Positions 1-8,338 of a stretch of DNA of 64,000 nucleotides are shown in pieces. Location: positions 1,240,001 through 1,304,000 of the forward strand of contig NZ_JAJDFX010000002.1 in the NCBI RefSeq assembly GCF_024704385.1. Direction: 5' to 3'. The notes under the pieces are model-generated. The model ran no database searches. It was not told the DNA's origin and saw only the letters and a list, made by a program, of their open reading frames with translations. This stretch comes from Cellulomonas sp. P24. GTDB taxonomy: Bacteria > Actinomycetota > Actinomycetes > Actinomycetales > Cellulomonadaceae. The translations under genes and the position numbers were made by a program. Each line of letters begins with the position of its first letter. Positions within the stretch are counted from its first letter, which is position 1.

Positions 1-209
1 AAGCCGTGCGCGACCTCGGCGGGGGTGATCCCGGCGCGTTCGCACACCTCGGCCACGCCGTCGCGCAGCACCCGCGCGGTCAGCGCCAGTCCCTCGCGCT
101 TGCCGAGGTAGTAGCAGCTCGGCGCCTCGATCCTCGCCGCGACGAGACCCTCCTCCGTCACGACGCACAGGGCGGTCTTGGTCCCCCCGCCGTCGACCCC
201 GAGGAACAC
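1..209 (-). CDS. BadF/BadG-family sugar kinase, N-terminal part (N-acetylhexosamine kinase-like)
   Basis: Only about the first 70 codons are present; the rest lies left of the window. The GTG start at 209 is followed at once by VFLGVDGGGTKTALCVV, the phosphate-1 motif of the ASKHA-fold BadF/BadG/BcrA/BcrD kinases, a family that includes N-acetylglucosamine kinase. The start lies two bases after the stop of the AgaS-type gene, so it is the last visible gene of the sugar operon. The likely role is ATP-dependent phosphorylation of the imported amino sugar before the AgaS step. Family assignment is firm; substrate is inferred from neighbours. Confidence 0.85.
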   Translation of the reverse strand, partial: MFLGVDGGGTKTALCVVTEEGLVAARIEAPSCYYLGKREGLALTARVLRDGVAEVCERAGITPAEVAHG

Positions 210-211
210 GG

Positions 212-1405
212 CTATCTCCCGTCGTAGGGGTGCACCGTCACGCCCTTGACCACGCGGTTGACCTGCCCCGACGGCGACGGGGTGTCCGGGGTGAGCCCGA
301 GCGCCAGGGACGCGCCGAGCGCGAACAGCTGCGCCACCAGCACGAACGGCAGTGCCACGAGGACGTCCGGGGCGTCCTCGACCCCGGGGAGCGTCCACAC
401 GGAGTCGAGGCGCTCGCTCGGCCTCGACCCGAGGACGATCACGTTCTCCTTGCCCATCTGGTCGCCCAGCTCGACGGCGATGTCCTCGTCGTACTGACGG
501 GTGTACGGATCGGTCGACAGGTAGACGATCGCGAGGCTCGCCCCGTCGACCACGGACTTCGGCCCGTGCCGGAACCCCAGCGAGGAGTCGAAGTAGCTGA
601 CGACGTCCCCGGCACTGAGCTCGAGGACCTTGAGCGCAGACTCGCGCGCCAGGCCGGTGAGTGATCCGCTCCCGAGGTAGACGACCCGCTTGTAGCCGCG
701 CGACGCGAGCTCGGCCACGGTGTCGGCACGCTCCCGCAGCACCGTCGCGCCGGCCTCCGCCACGCGTTCGACCATCGCGACGTCCTGCTCGCCGGCGTTC
801 AGCACCAGCCAGGTCGCCAGCACCATCGAGGTGAAGCTCGAGGTCATCGCGAAGCCTTCGTCGTTGGTCTCCGGGGGCATGAGAAGGACGAGCGAACGCT
901 CGTCCGTCCCGTGGACCCGCGCGAGCTCGCCCTCAGGGTTGCACGTGACGATGAGGTGGTGGACCGAGTCCAGCGACCTGTCGGCGAGGACCGTCGCCGC
1001 GACGCTCTCCGGGCTGTCCCCCGAACGGGCGAACGAGACAAGCAGCGTCGGGAGGTTCTCCGCGAAGACCTCCTGGGGGTTGGAGACGATGTCGGTCGTC
1101 GGGACCGCGTCCACCCGGCGACGCAGCTGGCGGGTCAGCGCCGGCGCGAGGATCTCGCCGACGAAGGCGGACGTGCCTGCGCCCGTCAGCACGATGCGCA
1201 GGTCGTCGAGAGCGAGCAGCGGCCCGAGGAACCTCTGCACCTCGTCCTGCCGCGCGGTGACGTCGGCGGCGACCCGCCGCCACATCGTCGGCTGGTGGGC
1301 GATCTCGCGACCCGTCGCCCCGGCCCGGGGGTCGGTGAGGTGGGCCGACCGCTCGACGGCGACGCGGTCGCCCTCGGATGCGGTGGTGCGCGAGGTCGTG
1401 GTCAT
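212..1405 (-). CDS. agaS: SIS-domain sugar-phosphate isomerase/deaminase, AgaS type
   Basis: The 397-residue protein has two SIS domains. The first opens with VLTGAGTSAFVGE near residue 72 and a SARSGDSPES-like stretch (SFARSGDSPES) follows. The second holds YLGSGSLTGLARESALKVLEL and FRHGPKSVVDG. This is the AgaS layout, in which the enzyme converts galactosamine-6-phosphate to tagatose-6-phosphate plus ammonia. Length matches AgaS (about 380-390). It overlaps the upstream GatZ-like gene by four bases and is followed after two bases by the kinase gene, so the three are translationally coupled. Related family members are glutamine-independent glucosamine-6-phosphate deaminases, so the exact epimer used is inferred. 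Confidence 0.85.
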   Translation of the reverse strand: MTTTSRTTASEGDRVAVERSAHLTDPRAGATGREIAHQPTMWRRVAADVTARQDEVQRFLGPLLALDDLRIVLTGAGTSAFVGEILAPALTRQLRRRVDAVPTTDIVSNPQEVFAENLPTLLVSFARSGDSPESVAATVLADRSLDSVHHLIVTCNPEGELARVHGTDERSLVLLMPPETNDEGFAMTSSFTSMVLATWLVLNAGEQDVAMVERVAEAGATVLRERADTVAELASRGYKRVVYLGSGSLTGLARESALKVLELSAGDVVSYFDSSLGFRHGPKSVVDGASLAIVYLSTDPYTRQYDEDIAVELGDQMGKENVIVLGSRPSERLDSVWTLPGVEDAPDVLVALPFVLVAQLFALGASLALGLTPDTPSPSGQVNRVVKGVTVHPYDGR

Positions 1406-2700
1406 GACTGGCTCCTTGACGGTTCGGGTGTGCAGGCGGTCGAGTAGGCGCGAAGGACGTCACGGACGTGGTCCAGCGCCAGGGCGGTCGGCTCGGGGGC
1501 GAGGACGCCGGAGCGGACACGCTCGTACTGAGCGGGCAGGTGCGCGCTGATCAGCGGCAACGGCGGCGGGACAGCGCGCAGGTTGCTCATCAGCCGCTCG
1601 ACGGCGGCCTCCACCCGGGGGTCCGGCCAGTAGTAGCGCAGCCGGTCGGAGTAGCTGTACCTCCGCGCGACGCGCTGAGCGGTCTCGTCGCCCTCGTAGT
1701 AGCCCTGCCACCACTCGGGCCGGTGCACCATGACGTCGTCGACGACCTCCGGGAGCCGCGAGCACTCACCCGCGGGCACGATCTCGGCCTCGATGGCCGC
1801 GAGCGCGAAGAGCGCCTCCCGCAGCGCGAACGTCAGGCCCGGGCCGACCTTGAGGATCGCCCAGTGGTCCTGGACGAGAGCCGCGAGGTTGGTCGTCGTC
1901 TGGTAGTCGGTGGAATGGGCCTCGAAGACCAGCGGCCGGCCCTCGATCGTCCGGCTCAGCGCCTGGGCGCGCGGGCGGTCGTAGTCGATCACCCGGAGCG
2001 CGTCGAACTCCACGCCGGGCTGGACGACCAGGGCGGCGATGCGGGACCACGCCTCGTCGATCCCCGCGGCGGCGAACGCGACGCGGTGCGCCTCGACGGT
2101 GGCCTGCGCGGCGTCCGGTGAGGTGGGTGTGAGCGCGGTGATCTCCTCGTGGGCGCCGCCGGGCACCGGTACCTCGGTGCCGATGACGTACTGCAGCGTG
2201 CTGCGGCCGAACGTGCGTACCGCCGCCTCCTCGGCTGCCCGTGCGAGGCGTGCGGCGCGCTGGGCGACCACCTCGTCGGTCAGGGGGAGCTGGTCGTCGA
2301 CGCAGGCCATGCTGCAGTCCAGGTGGATCTTCGTGAAGCCGGCCTCGACGTACTCCCGGACGAGGTCCTCCGCGTGGCTCATCGCCTGGTCGGCGGGCAT
2401 CGATCGCCACACGTTGGGGCCCAGGTGGTCCCCGCCGAGGACGACACGTTCCCGCGGCAGACCGGCGTCCGCGGCGATGCCGTGGACCAGGTCCCGGAAG
2501 TCCGCGGGACGCATCCCGGTGTACCCGCCGAACTGGTCGACCTGGTTGCTCGTCGCCTCGATGAGGACCGCGGCGTCGTCGGCGACGGCGTGGTCGCACG
2601 CGGCCCGGATCACGAGCGGGTTGGCGGAGCAGACCGAGGTGATTCCGACGCCCTGGCCCGCGCGGTGCCGGGCCAGGACGTCCTCGAGAGCGTCCCTCAT
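1402..2700 (-). CDS. GatZ/KbaZ-family protein (tagatose-1,6-bisphosphate aldolase non-catalytic subunit or tagatose-6-phosphate epimerase)
   Basis: The 432-residue product carries the signature of the tagatose-6-phosphate kinase/GatZ-KbaZ family: GITSVCSANPLVIRAAC at the N-terminus, LIEATSNQVDQFGGYTGM, VVLGGDHLGPNVW, KIHLDCSMAC and FEAHSTDYQT. In enterobacteria GatZ/KbaZ stabilises the catalytic aldolase GatY/KbaY. No GatY/KbaY gene is visible here. Other family members have been described as sugar-phosphate 4-epimerases, which would let this protein turn tagatose-6-phosphate into fructose-6-phosphate alone. It sits between the permeases and agaS, with a four-base overlap to agaS. Family certain; activity uncertain. 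Confidence 0.85.
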   Translation of the reverse strand: MRDALEDVLARHRAGQGVGITSVCSANPLVIRAACDHAVADDAAVLIEATSNQVDQFGGYTGMRPADFRDLVHGIAADAGLPRERVVLGGDHLGPNVWRSMPADQAMSHAEDLVREYVEAGFTKIHLDCSMACVDDQLPLTDEVVAQRAARLARAAEEAAVRTFGRSTLQYVIGTEVPVPGGAHEEITALTPTSPDAAQATVEAHRVAFAAAGIDEAWSRIAALVVQPGVEFDALRVIDYDRPRAQALSRTIEGRPLVFEAHSTDYQTTTNLAALVQDHWAILKVGPGLTFALREALFALAAIEAEIVPAGECSRLPEVVDDVMVHRPEWWQGYYEGDETAQRVARRYSYSDRLRYYWPDPRVEAAVERLMSNLRAVPPPLPLISAHLPAQYERVRSGVLAPEPTALALDHVRDVLRAYSTACTPEPSRSQS

Positions 2701-2791
2701 GCTGCTTCTCCTTCCATGGCTGCCCCGGCGGGCTGTCGGTCGCCGGTGCGGTCGATCGAGCGGGTTCTGAGGCCTCGAAGGCCGAGGGCCG

Positions 2792-3628
2792 TCACTTGGT
2801 GCTCCCCGCCAGGAGCCCGTTCACGATGTACCGGTTGAAGCTCAGGGCGATCACGGCCGGCACCGCGATGGCCAGGAGCCCGGCTGCGCTCATGAGCGTC
2901 GAGGGAACGGTGTGCTTGCCCTGGAGCGCCGCGATGATGACCGTGAGCGGCTGGGTCGACAGGTCGGTCGAGAGCACCAGGGGGAAGAGGAACTGGGCCC
3001 ACCCGAACAGGAACGTGATGAGGGCGACCGAGATGATCCCGGGGACGGCCAGCGGCAGCACCAGGTGCCAGAACACCTGCATGCGGCTGGCGCCGTCGAT
3101 GCGACCGGCTTCTTCGATGCTCGTCGGGATGCTGGCGAAGTAGTTGTGGAGCACCCAGACGGCCAGGGGCAGGAAGCCCGAGACGTACACCAGGACGATG
3201 CCCGTGTAGGTGTTGACCAGGCTGAACGCGCTCATGATCCGGTACAGCGGGATGAGCGTCGTGTACGGCGGGAACGCCAGCGTGGCGAGGACGGCGTAGA
3301 AGAGGACGTTGCGCCCACGGAAGGTGAACCTCGCGAAGGCGTAGGCCGCGAGAGCAGCGAGCGTCACCGTGACGCCCGTCGCCGCGGCGCACTCGATGAC
3401 GATGTTGATCATCGAGTGACGTATACCGACGGCCACGCCGCCGTCCCCGGAGAGCAGGGTCCGGAAGTTGTCGAGGGTGGGGTGCAGCGGGACGTACTCG
3501 ACGGGGCGTGAACGTGCGGCGCTCTCGGTCTGGAGGGCCGACTTGGTCGCCCAGTAGATCGGCACGATCGACCAGAGGATGACGAGACCGAGTGCGACTG
3601 GTCGCAGCGGGTGACGGCGGGCGCTCAC
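2792..3628 (-). CDS. Carbohydrate ABC transporter permease, MalG type (CUT1)
   Basis: This is a 278-residue inner-membrane permease with about six hydrophobic segments. The binding-protein-dependent transport loop reads EEAGRIDGASRMQVFWHLVLP around residues 185-205, which docks to the ATPase. The N-terminus LGLVILWSIVPIYWATKSAL and the P-loop-facing region match MalG/AraQ proteins. The GTG start at 3628 overlaps the TGA of the upstream permease (GTGA), so the longer upstream frame is not used. No ATPase gene is present in the operon; CUT1 systems in actinobacteria often share a genome-wide MsiK-type ATPase. Confidence 0.93.
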   Translation of the reverse strand: MSARRHPLRPVALGLVILWSIVPIYWATKSALQTESAARSRPVEYVPLHPTLDNFRTLLSGDGGVAVGIRHSMINIVIECAAATGVTVTLAALAAYAFARFTFRGRNVLFYAVLATLAFPPYTTLIPLYRIMSAFSLVNTYTGIVLVYVSGFLPLAVWVLHNYFASIPTSIEEAGRIDGASRMQVFWHLVLPLAVPGIISVALITFLFGWAQFLFPLVLSTDLSTQPLTVIIAALQGKHTVPSTLMSAAGLLAIAVPAVIALSFNRYIVNGLLAGSTK

Positions 3629-4608
3629 AGTTCGACCTTCCGGTAGACGAATCGGACGACGACGACGGAGAGGGCGACGGTCACCAGGGCCACGAGCAGC
3701 GAGAGGGCATACCCCTGGCCGAAGTTGAGGTTCTGGAAGCTGACGAAGTAGGTCTCCATCGTCACCGAGGCCCCGGTGGAGGCCGCGCCGTTCAGCACGT
3801 ACGGCTGATCGAAGATGTTCACGGTCGCGATGACCGCCTCGACCATGGCCACGGCGATCCCCGGTCGAGCCAGGGGCAGCGTGATCGAGGTGAAGCTGCG
3901 CCACTGGTTCGCACCGTCGACCACGGCGGCCTCGTAGATCTCCCCCGGGATCAGCTGGAGCGACGCGAAGATCAGCACCGTCGACAGCGGCGTGATCTGC
4001 CAGACCTGGACGAGCTCGATGAGCGCAAGCGTCAGCAGCCGGTTCTGACCGAGCAGCACGCCGTTGCCGGCACCGAGGTGGAACGTGGCGACGAGGCCGT
4101 TGATGAGGCCGGAGTTCGGGTCGAAGATGCCCGACCACAGGATGCCCTCGACCACGCCGGGCAGTGCCCACGGCAGGATGAGGATCGCGATGACCACCCC
4201 GCGTCCGCGGAAGGGGTGCTGCAGGAGCACCGCCATCGCGATGCCGAGGATCGTCGAGAGCGTGACGCCGATGACGACGTAGAACGCCGTGTTGCCGAGG
4301 CTGTTCACCACCGCGTGGTTGTGGAAGAGCTCGACGAAGTTCCCGAACCCGGCGAAGCGGGTGGGCGGGTCGAGCGCGTCGACGGTGAAGAACGACTCGA
4401 TGATCGTGAACGCGGCCGGGACGAGGGCAAGGCCCACGATGAAGATCGCCACCGGGGCGACGAGCACGTAGGGCAGCGCATCGAAGCGCCGCCGAGGCGG
4501 GCGTGGGGCCGAGGTCGTCACGCCGGAGCGATCGACCTCGACCACCACGCCACGCCTGGCGTCGTCCGCCCGCGGTGCCGGCCGTGCCGACCTCCGCGGG
4601 GCGGACAT
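3625..4608 (-). CDS. Carbohydrate ABC transporter permease, MalF type (CUT1)
   Basis: The 327-residue protein starts with a basic, proline-rich cytoplasmic tail of about 45 residues, then six predicted membrane spans beginning at LPYVLVAPVAIFIVGLALV. The EAA loop is EAAVVDGANQWRSFTSITLP. This places it with UgpA/MalF permeases, the partner of the MalG-type gene it overlaps. Its ATG shares a base with the TGA of the binding-protein gene (TGATG), showing tight coupling of binding protein, MalF-like and MalG-like genes. Confidence 0.93.
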   Translation of the reverse strand: MSAPRRSARPAPRADDARRGVVVEVDRSGVTTSAPRPPRRRFDALPYVLVAPVAIFIVGLALVPAAFTIIESFFTVDALDPPTRFAGFGNFVELFHNHAVVNSLGNTAFYVVIGVTLSTILGIAMAVLLQHPFRGRGVVIAILILPWALPGVVEGILWSGIFDPNSGLINGLVATFHLGAGNGVLLGQNRLLTLALIELVQVWQITPLSTVLIFASLQLIPGEIYEAAVVDGANQWRSFTSITLPLARPGIAVAMVEAVIATVNIFDQPYVLNGAASTGASVTMETYFVSFQNLNFGQGYALSLLVALVTVALSVVVVRFVYRKVEL

Positions 4609-5957
4609 CAGCCGTTGCTCGCTTGCTGGTTCGCGACTGCAGCGATGGCGCTGATGGCGTCAGCGACACTCATCGACCCGGTCGCCGCGGCGTGCAGGTT
4701 GGTGTACACGGCGTTGGAGAAGGTCGGGTACCAGGTGGGTGCACCCTGCGGGAACACCGGCGAGGCGGTCTTGAGCATCGCGGCCAGGTGTTCGCCGTCG
4801 GCGAGGCTCCCCGCCTGGGCCAGCTTCTCGACGACGCTGACACGCGAGGGGATGAAGGACGAGCCCCACACCTTGTCCTGGCCGTTGAGTCCGGCGAAGT
4901 CCTCCTGCGTCGAGGCGGAGTTGAACCACTCGATGAACTTCGCGGCCGCCGCCGGGTACTTCGCCTGCGTCGGGATGCCCATCCCGTCCGGGTTGGACAG
5001 GTTGCCGGCCGGACCGTCGACGCCCGGTGTGGGCAGGTACTGGATCTTGCCGACGACCTTGGAGCTGTCCGTGACGTTGTAGAGGCTGTTGATCAGACCG
5101 GAGTAGTCGGACAGCGTGCTGGCGGCCATCCCCTGCGCCATGAGCGTCTGCTCGCCCTGACCGTCGTTGACGTTGATGTTCCCGGGCGGCACGAGGCCGT
5201 TCTTGATCGCGTCGACCATCCACTGGGCCGCCTTGTAGCCGGGCGAGCTGGGATCGGTGAACTGCGGCTTGCCCTTGGCGTCGAGCACCGTGCCGCCGAA
5301 CGCGTTGGTCGTCTCGTACCAGTACGTCGACAGGCCCTCGGCCGCCGCGAACGGGATGTTGAGCGGGAACTCGACGACGCCCTTGGCCTTGATCTGCTTC
5401 AGGTCGTTCGTGTACTCGTCCATCGTGGTGGGCATCGTGGTGATGCCTGCCTTGGCGAACAGCTCGGTGTTGACCGTGGTGACCATGTAGGACGAGTCGT
5501 ACGGCACGCCGATGAGGTGCCCGTCCAGGGTGAACGAGCCGAGCTGCGGCATGTCCGCCTTGAGCGCGTTGACGTCGAGGTACTTCTCGAGGGGCTGGAA
5601 CCACTTGAGCTTGCCCAGCTGGCCCACCCGGGACCAGTCGACGTTCGTCACGTCGGCGAAGTACGTGTTCGCGGTCGCGGCGGCGGAGATCTTCGTCTGG
5701 AGGCTGTCCCAGTCCGAGATGACCCAGTCGACCTTGATGCCGGTCTGATCCGTGAACGCGGTCAGAGCGGCGGCCGGGGGCGCAGTGTCCGCCGGGAGCG
5801 CCACGGTGATCGTGACCCCTGACGTGGCGGTCGAGCCCCCGGATGGGGTGGTGCTTCCACCACCGGAGCTGCAGCCGGTGGCGAGAAGGGCGATGGCCGT
5901 GAGCCCGGCAAGTCCGGCGACCCCGTGCCGGGTCATGCGTGGTGGCGTTCTCTTCAT
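4608..5957 (-). CDS. Extracellular sugar-binding lipoprotein of the CUT1 importer
   Basis: The 449-residue product has a type II signal peptide: a KRTPPRMTR basic stretch, a hydrophobic segment and the lipobox LLATGC, followed by a Ser/Gly/Thr-rich linker. The rest reads as a family 1 solute-binding protein (for example VDWVISDWDSLQTKISAA and the C-terminal AAAKFIEWFNS). The ATG at 5957 is preferred over upstream codons because a GGAGGG Shine-Dalgarno lies about 10 bases before it and the signal peptide begins there. It is the promoter-proximal gene of the minus-strand operon that ends in the BadF kinase. Ligand is probably a galactose- or GalNAc-containing saccharide, by context. Confidence 0.92.
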   Translation of the reverse strand: MKRTPPRMTRHGVAGLAGLTAIALLATGCSSGGGSTTPSGGSTATSGVTITVALPADTAPPAAALTAFTDQTGIKVDWVISDWDSLQTKISAAATANTYFADVTNVDWSRVGQLGKLKWFQPLEKYLDVNALKADMPQLGSFTLDGHLIGVPYDSSYMVTTVNTELFAKAGITTMPTTMDEYTNDLKQIKAKGVVEFPLNIPFAAAEGLSTYWYETTNAFGGTVLDAKGKPQFTDPSSPGYKAAQWMVDAIKNGLVPPGNINVNDGQGEQTLMAQGMAASTLSDYSGLINSLYNVTDSSKVVGKIQYLPTPGVDGPAGNLSNPDGMGIPTQAKYPAAAAKFIEWFNSASTQEDFAGLNGQDKVWGSSFIPSRVSVVEKLAQAGSLADGEHLAAMLKTASPVFPQGAPTWYPTFSNAVYTNLHAAATGSMSVADAISAIAAVANQQASNG

Positions 5958-6015
5958 GGTCCTTGGCCCTCCTATGGGCTGGTCCATACGCGCCAGGTCG
6001 GCGCGCATCTGATCA

Positions 6016-6065
6016 CTTGCGCAGAAGCCGGTCATCGACGATGACAACCTGCGCACTTTCGGCAG
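6016..6065. promoter_or_regulatory. Candidate DeoR operator region of the transport operon
   Basis: Upstream of the binding-protein gene lie TTGCGCAG (6017-6024) and CTGCGCACTTTCGGCAG (6049-6065). The second is nearly identical to CTGCGCACTCTCGGGCAG before the GH4 gene (6992-7009), and a third TGCGCACT sits at 6151-6158 just before the DeoR gene. The shared motif in the control regions of one pathway suggests binding by the DeoR repressor encoded next door. Binding itself is inferred. Confidence 0.5.
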
Positions 6066-6184
6066 ACGCTAGAGCCAGTGCGGCTGAGCGTCAATGCTGA
6101 GGGCCAATCTGGCCGCGAAGTGATCAGAAAGGCGCGGCGCGCCGTTCATTTGCGCACTCCGGATGCGTGCCATACGATCACATC

Positions 6185-6940
6185 GTGCGCAGAGCAGACC
6201 GAATGGCAGCCATCCTCGAACGAGCGGCGGAGACGGGCAGTGTCGACGTCGCGCAGCTGGCGGCATCCCTGGGGGTGTCCGGCGCGACGATCCGCCGCGA
6301 CCTGCAGTCCCTGAGCGCCAGTCACCTGCTGCTCCGGACGCACGGCGGTGCCGTCGTCGGGGACGTCGGCCAGGAGCTCTCGGTCGGGATCAAGGCGACG
6401 CGCAACCAGGCCGAGAAGCAGCGCATCGGCCGGGCGGCCGCGTCCCTCGTCGAGGACGGCGCCGTCGTCGGCCTGACCGGCGGGTCCACCGCCACGGAGG
6501 TCGCCCGTGCGCTGGCCGACCGGCGAGGCATCACGGTGGTCACCAACGCCATCAACATCGCTGCTGAACTGGCCACTCGCCCGCAGATCACGCTGGTCGT
6601 CATCGGCGGCGTCGCCCGGCCCTCCTACGAGATGGTCGGTCCTGCGGCGGAGATGATGCTCGACAACTACCACCTCGACATCGCGTTCATCGGTGTCGAC
6701 GGCCTCTCGGCGCAGGAGGGGTGCACCACGTACCACGAGATGGAGGCCCAGACGGACCGGAACTTCCTCGAGCGGTCCCGCCGCAGCGTCGTCATCGCCG
6801 ACAGCTCCAAGATCGGGAAGGTGACCTTCGCGCGCATCGTGGCGCTGTCGCAGATCAACGACATCGTCACCGACACGGGCGCCGACCCCGAGCACCTGCG
6901 CGAGCTGGGCGAGAGCGGGGTCCGGATCCACGTGGTGTAG
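6185..6940 (+). CDS. DeoR/AgaR-family transcriptional repressor
   Basis: The 251-residue protein has an N-terminal DeoR helix-turn-helix (VDVAQLAASLGVSGATIRRD, then the conserved RTHGGAV turn) and a C-terminal DeoRC sensor domain with the sugar-phosphate loop GLTGGSTATEVAR, TNAINIAAEL and FIGVDGL. Such regulators usually respond to a phosphorylated sugar of the pathway they control. I place the start at GTG 6185 rather than 6167 because a TACGAT -10 box (6173-6178) ends six bases before it, which would give a leaderless mRNA; no Shine-Dalgarno is seen. It is divergent from the transport operon and precedes the GH4 gene. Confidence 0.9.
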   Translation: MRRADRMAAILERAAETGSVDVAQLAASLGVSGATIRRDLQSLSASHLLLRTHGGAVVGDVGQELSVGIKATRNQAEKQRIGRAAASLVEDGAVVGLTGGSTATEVARALADRRGITVVTNAINIAAELATRPQITLVVIGGVARPSYEMVGPAAEMMLDNYHLDIAFIGVDGLSAQEGCTTYHEMEAQTDRNFLERSRRSVVIADSSKIGKVTFARIVALSQINDIVTDTGADPEHLRELGESGVRIHVV

Positions 6941-6967
6941 CCGGCCCCCTCACCCAGGCAGAGTGAG

Positions 6968-7009
6968 CAGTTCTGCGCGACTCTTGCAGAACTGCGCACT
7001 CTCGGGCAG
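6968..7009. promoter_or_regulatory. Palindrome and repeat motif upstream of the GH4 gene (candidate DeoR operator)
   Basis: A perfect 9-bp inverted repeat, CAGTTCTGC (6968-6976) and GCAGAACTG (6986-6994), is followed by CTGCGCACTCTCGGGCAG (6992-7009), whose near copy lies before the binding-protein gene. The site is ten bases from the GH4 start, where a bound repressor would block transcription or initiation. The regulator identity is inferred from proximity. Confidence 0.55.
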
Positions 7010-7018
7010 CATGAGCGC

Positions 7019-8329
7019 ATGACCACGATCACGTTCCTCGGTGCCGGAAGTGTTGTCTTCACCCGCGACCTGCTCGCGGACCTCTTGGCCTTCGGCGACA
7101 TCCCGGACCTGACGATCCGCCTGCACGACATCGACGCCGACCGGCTGGCCACGGCCGAGGGCATCGCCCGCAGCACCGCCGACCACCAGGGGGCGGCACC
7201 CGTGATCACGTCGCACCTCGACCGGCGGCAGGCCCTCGAGGGCGCCGACTTCGTCATCAACTCGATCCAGGTCGGCGGGTACCCCGCGACGGAGGTCGAC
7301 TTCGAGGTCCCCGCCCGCTTCGGTCTCCGCCAGACCATCGGCGACACCGTGGGCATCGGCGGCATCTTCCGCGCGCTGCGCACCTTCCCCGTCCTGGCCG
7401 CGATCGCGCAGGACATGCTCGAGATCTGCCCCGACGCGTGGCTCCTCAACTACACGAACCCGATGGCGATGAACGTCGCCTACCTGCACGCCGTCGCGCC
7501 GCAGCTGAAGGTCGTCGGTCTGTGCCACTCGGTCTACTGGACCGTGCGCGGCCTGTGCGACATCGTCGGCGTGTCCTTCGACGAGGTCAGCTACCTGAGC
7601 GCCGGGGTCAACCACCAGGCGTGGATCCTCCGCTGGGAGCACGAGGGTGTCGACCTGTACCCGCGTCTGGACGAGCGCATCGCGGCGGACCCCGAGCTCC
7701 GCCGCCGGGTGCGCGTCGACATGTACCGCCGCCTCGGGTACTTCCCGACGGAGTCCAGCGAGCACTCCGCCGAGTACCTCCCCTGGTACATGCACTCCGA
7801 CTCCGAGATCGAGCGGCTGCGGATCCCGGTCGGCGACTACCTCGGGATCTCCCGTGAGAACGTCGCGGAGTACGAGGAGACGCGACGCAAGGTGCAGGCA
7901 GGCGAGGACATCGGCGAGCGGGAGCACGACGCTCAGGAGTACGCGCCGCAGATCATCCACAGCATCGTCACCGGGACCCCTCGCACGATCGTCGCGAACG
8001 TGCCCAACGCCGGGCTGATCGACGGGCTGCCGGAGACGTTCACCGCTGAGGTCCCCGCCGTGGTGGACGCCGACGGCATCCACCCGCAGGCCGTCGGTGC
8101 GCTGCCCCTCCAGCTCTCCGCCCTCAACGCCGCGTACGTCGGCACGGGCATGCTGACGGTCGCCGCGGCCGTCCGCGGGGAGCCGCGCCTCCTGCGACAG
8201 GCGGCGATGATCGACGCGAACACGTCGGCGAGCCTCACCGTCGAGCAGATCTGGGACCTGTGCAACGCGATGGTCGAGGCGCACGGCGACCTGCTGCCCC
8301 CTGCCCTCCGGGTGCAGATCTCGGCATAG
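7019..8329 (+). CDS. Glycoside hydrolase family 4 (alpha-galactosidase-like)
   Basis: The 436-residue enzyme has the GH4 N-terminal NAD-binding motif ITFLGAGSVVFTRDLLAD, the family signature NYTNPMAM (about residue 143) and GLCHSVYWT with the metal-binding Cys/His, plus GVNHQAW. GH4 enzymes cleave glycosides by an NAD- and Mn-dependent redox/elimination mechanism in the cytoplasm. The LCHSV form and the overall sequence are closer to MelA-type alpha-galactosidases than to the 6-phospho-glucosidases (LCN signature). It is the first gene after the DeoR regulator and ends nine bases before the PfkB kinase. It probably hydrolyses the imported alpha-galactoside or alpha-GalNAc-oside; substrate not proven. 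Confidence 0.9.
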   Translation: MTTITFLGAGSVVFTRDLLADLLAFGDIPDLTIRLHDIDADRLATAEGIARSTADHQGAAPVITSHLDRRQALEGADFVINSIQVGGYPATEVDFEVPARFGLRQTIGDTVGIGGIFRALRTFPVLAAIAQDMLEICPDAWLLNYTNPMAMNVAYLHAVAPQLKVVGLCHSVYWTVRGLCDIVGVSFDEVSYLSAGVNHQAWILRWEHEGVDLYPRLDERIAADPELRRRVRVDMYRRLGYFPTESSEHSAEYLPWYMHSDSEIERLRIPVGDYLGISRENVAEYEETRRKVQAGEDIGEREHDAQEYAPQIIHSIVTGTPRTIVANVPNAGLIDGLPETFTAEVPAVVDADGIHPQAVGALPLQLSALNAAYVGTGMLTVAAAVRGEPRLLRQAAMIDANTSASLTVEQIWDLCNAMVEAHGDLLPPALRVQISA

Positions 8330-8338
8330 GGTGACGCC

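Noticed and set aside
3592-5082. Long plus-strand frame of 496 codons opposite the permeases and binding protein
   Set aside because: Antisense shadow of genes with clear family motifs; no domain and no ribosome-binding site.
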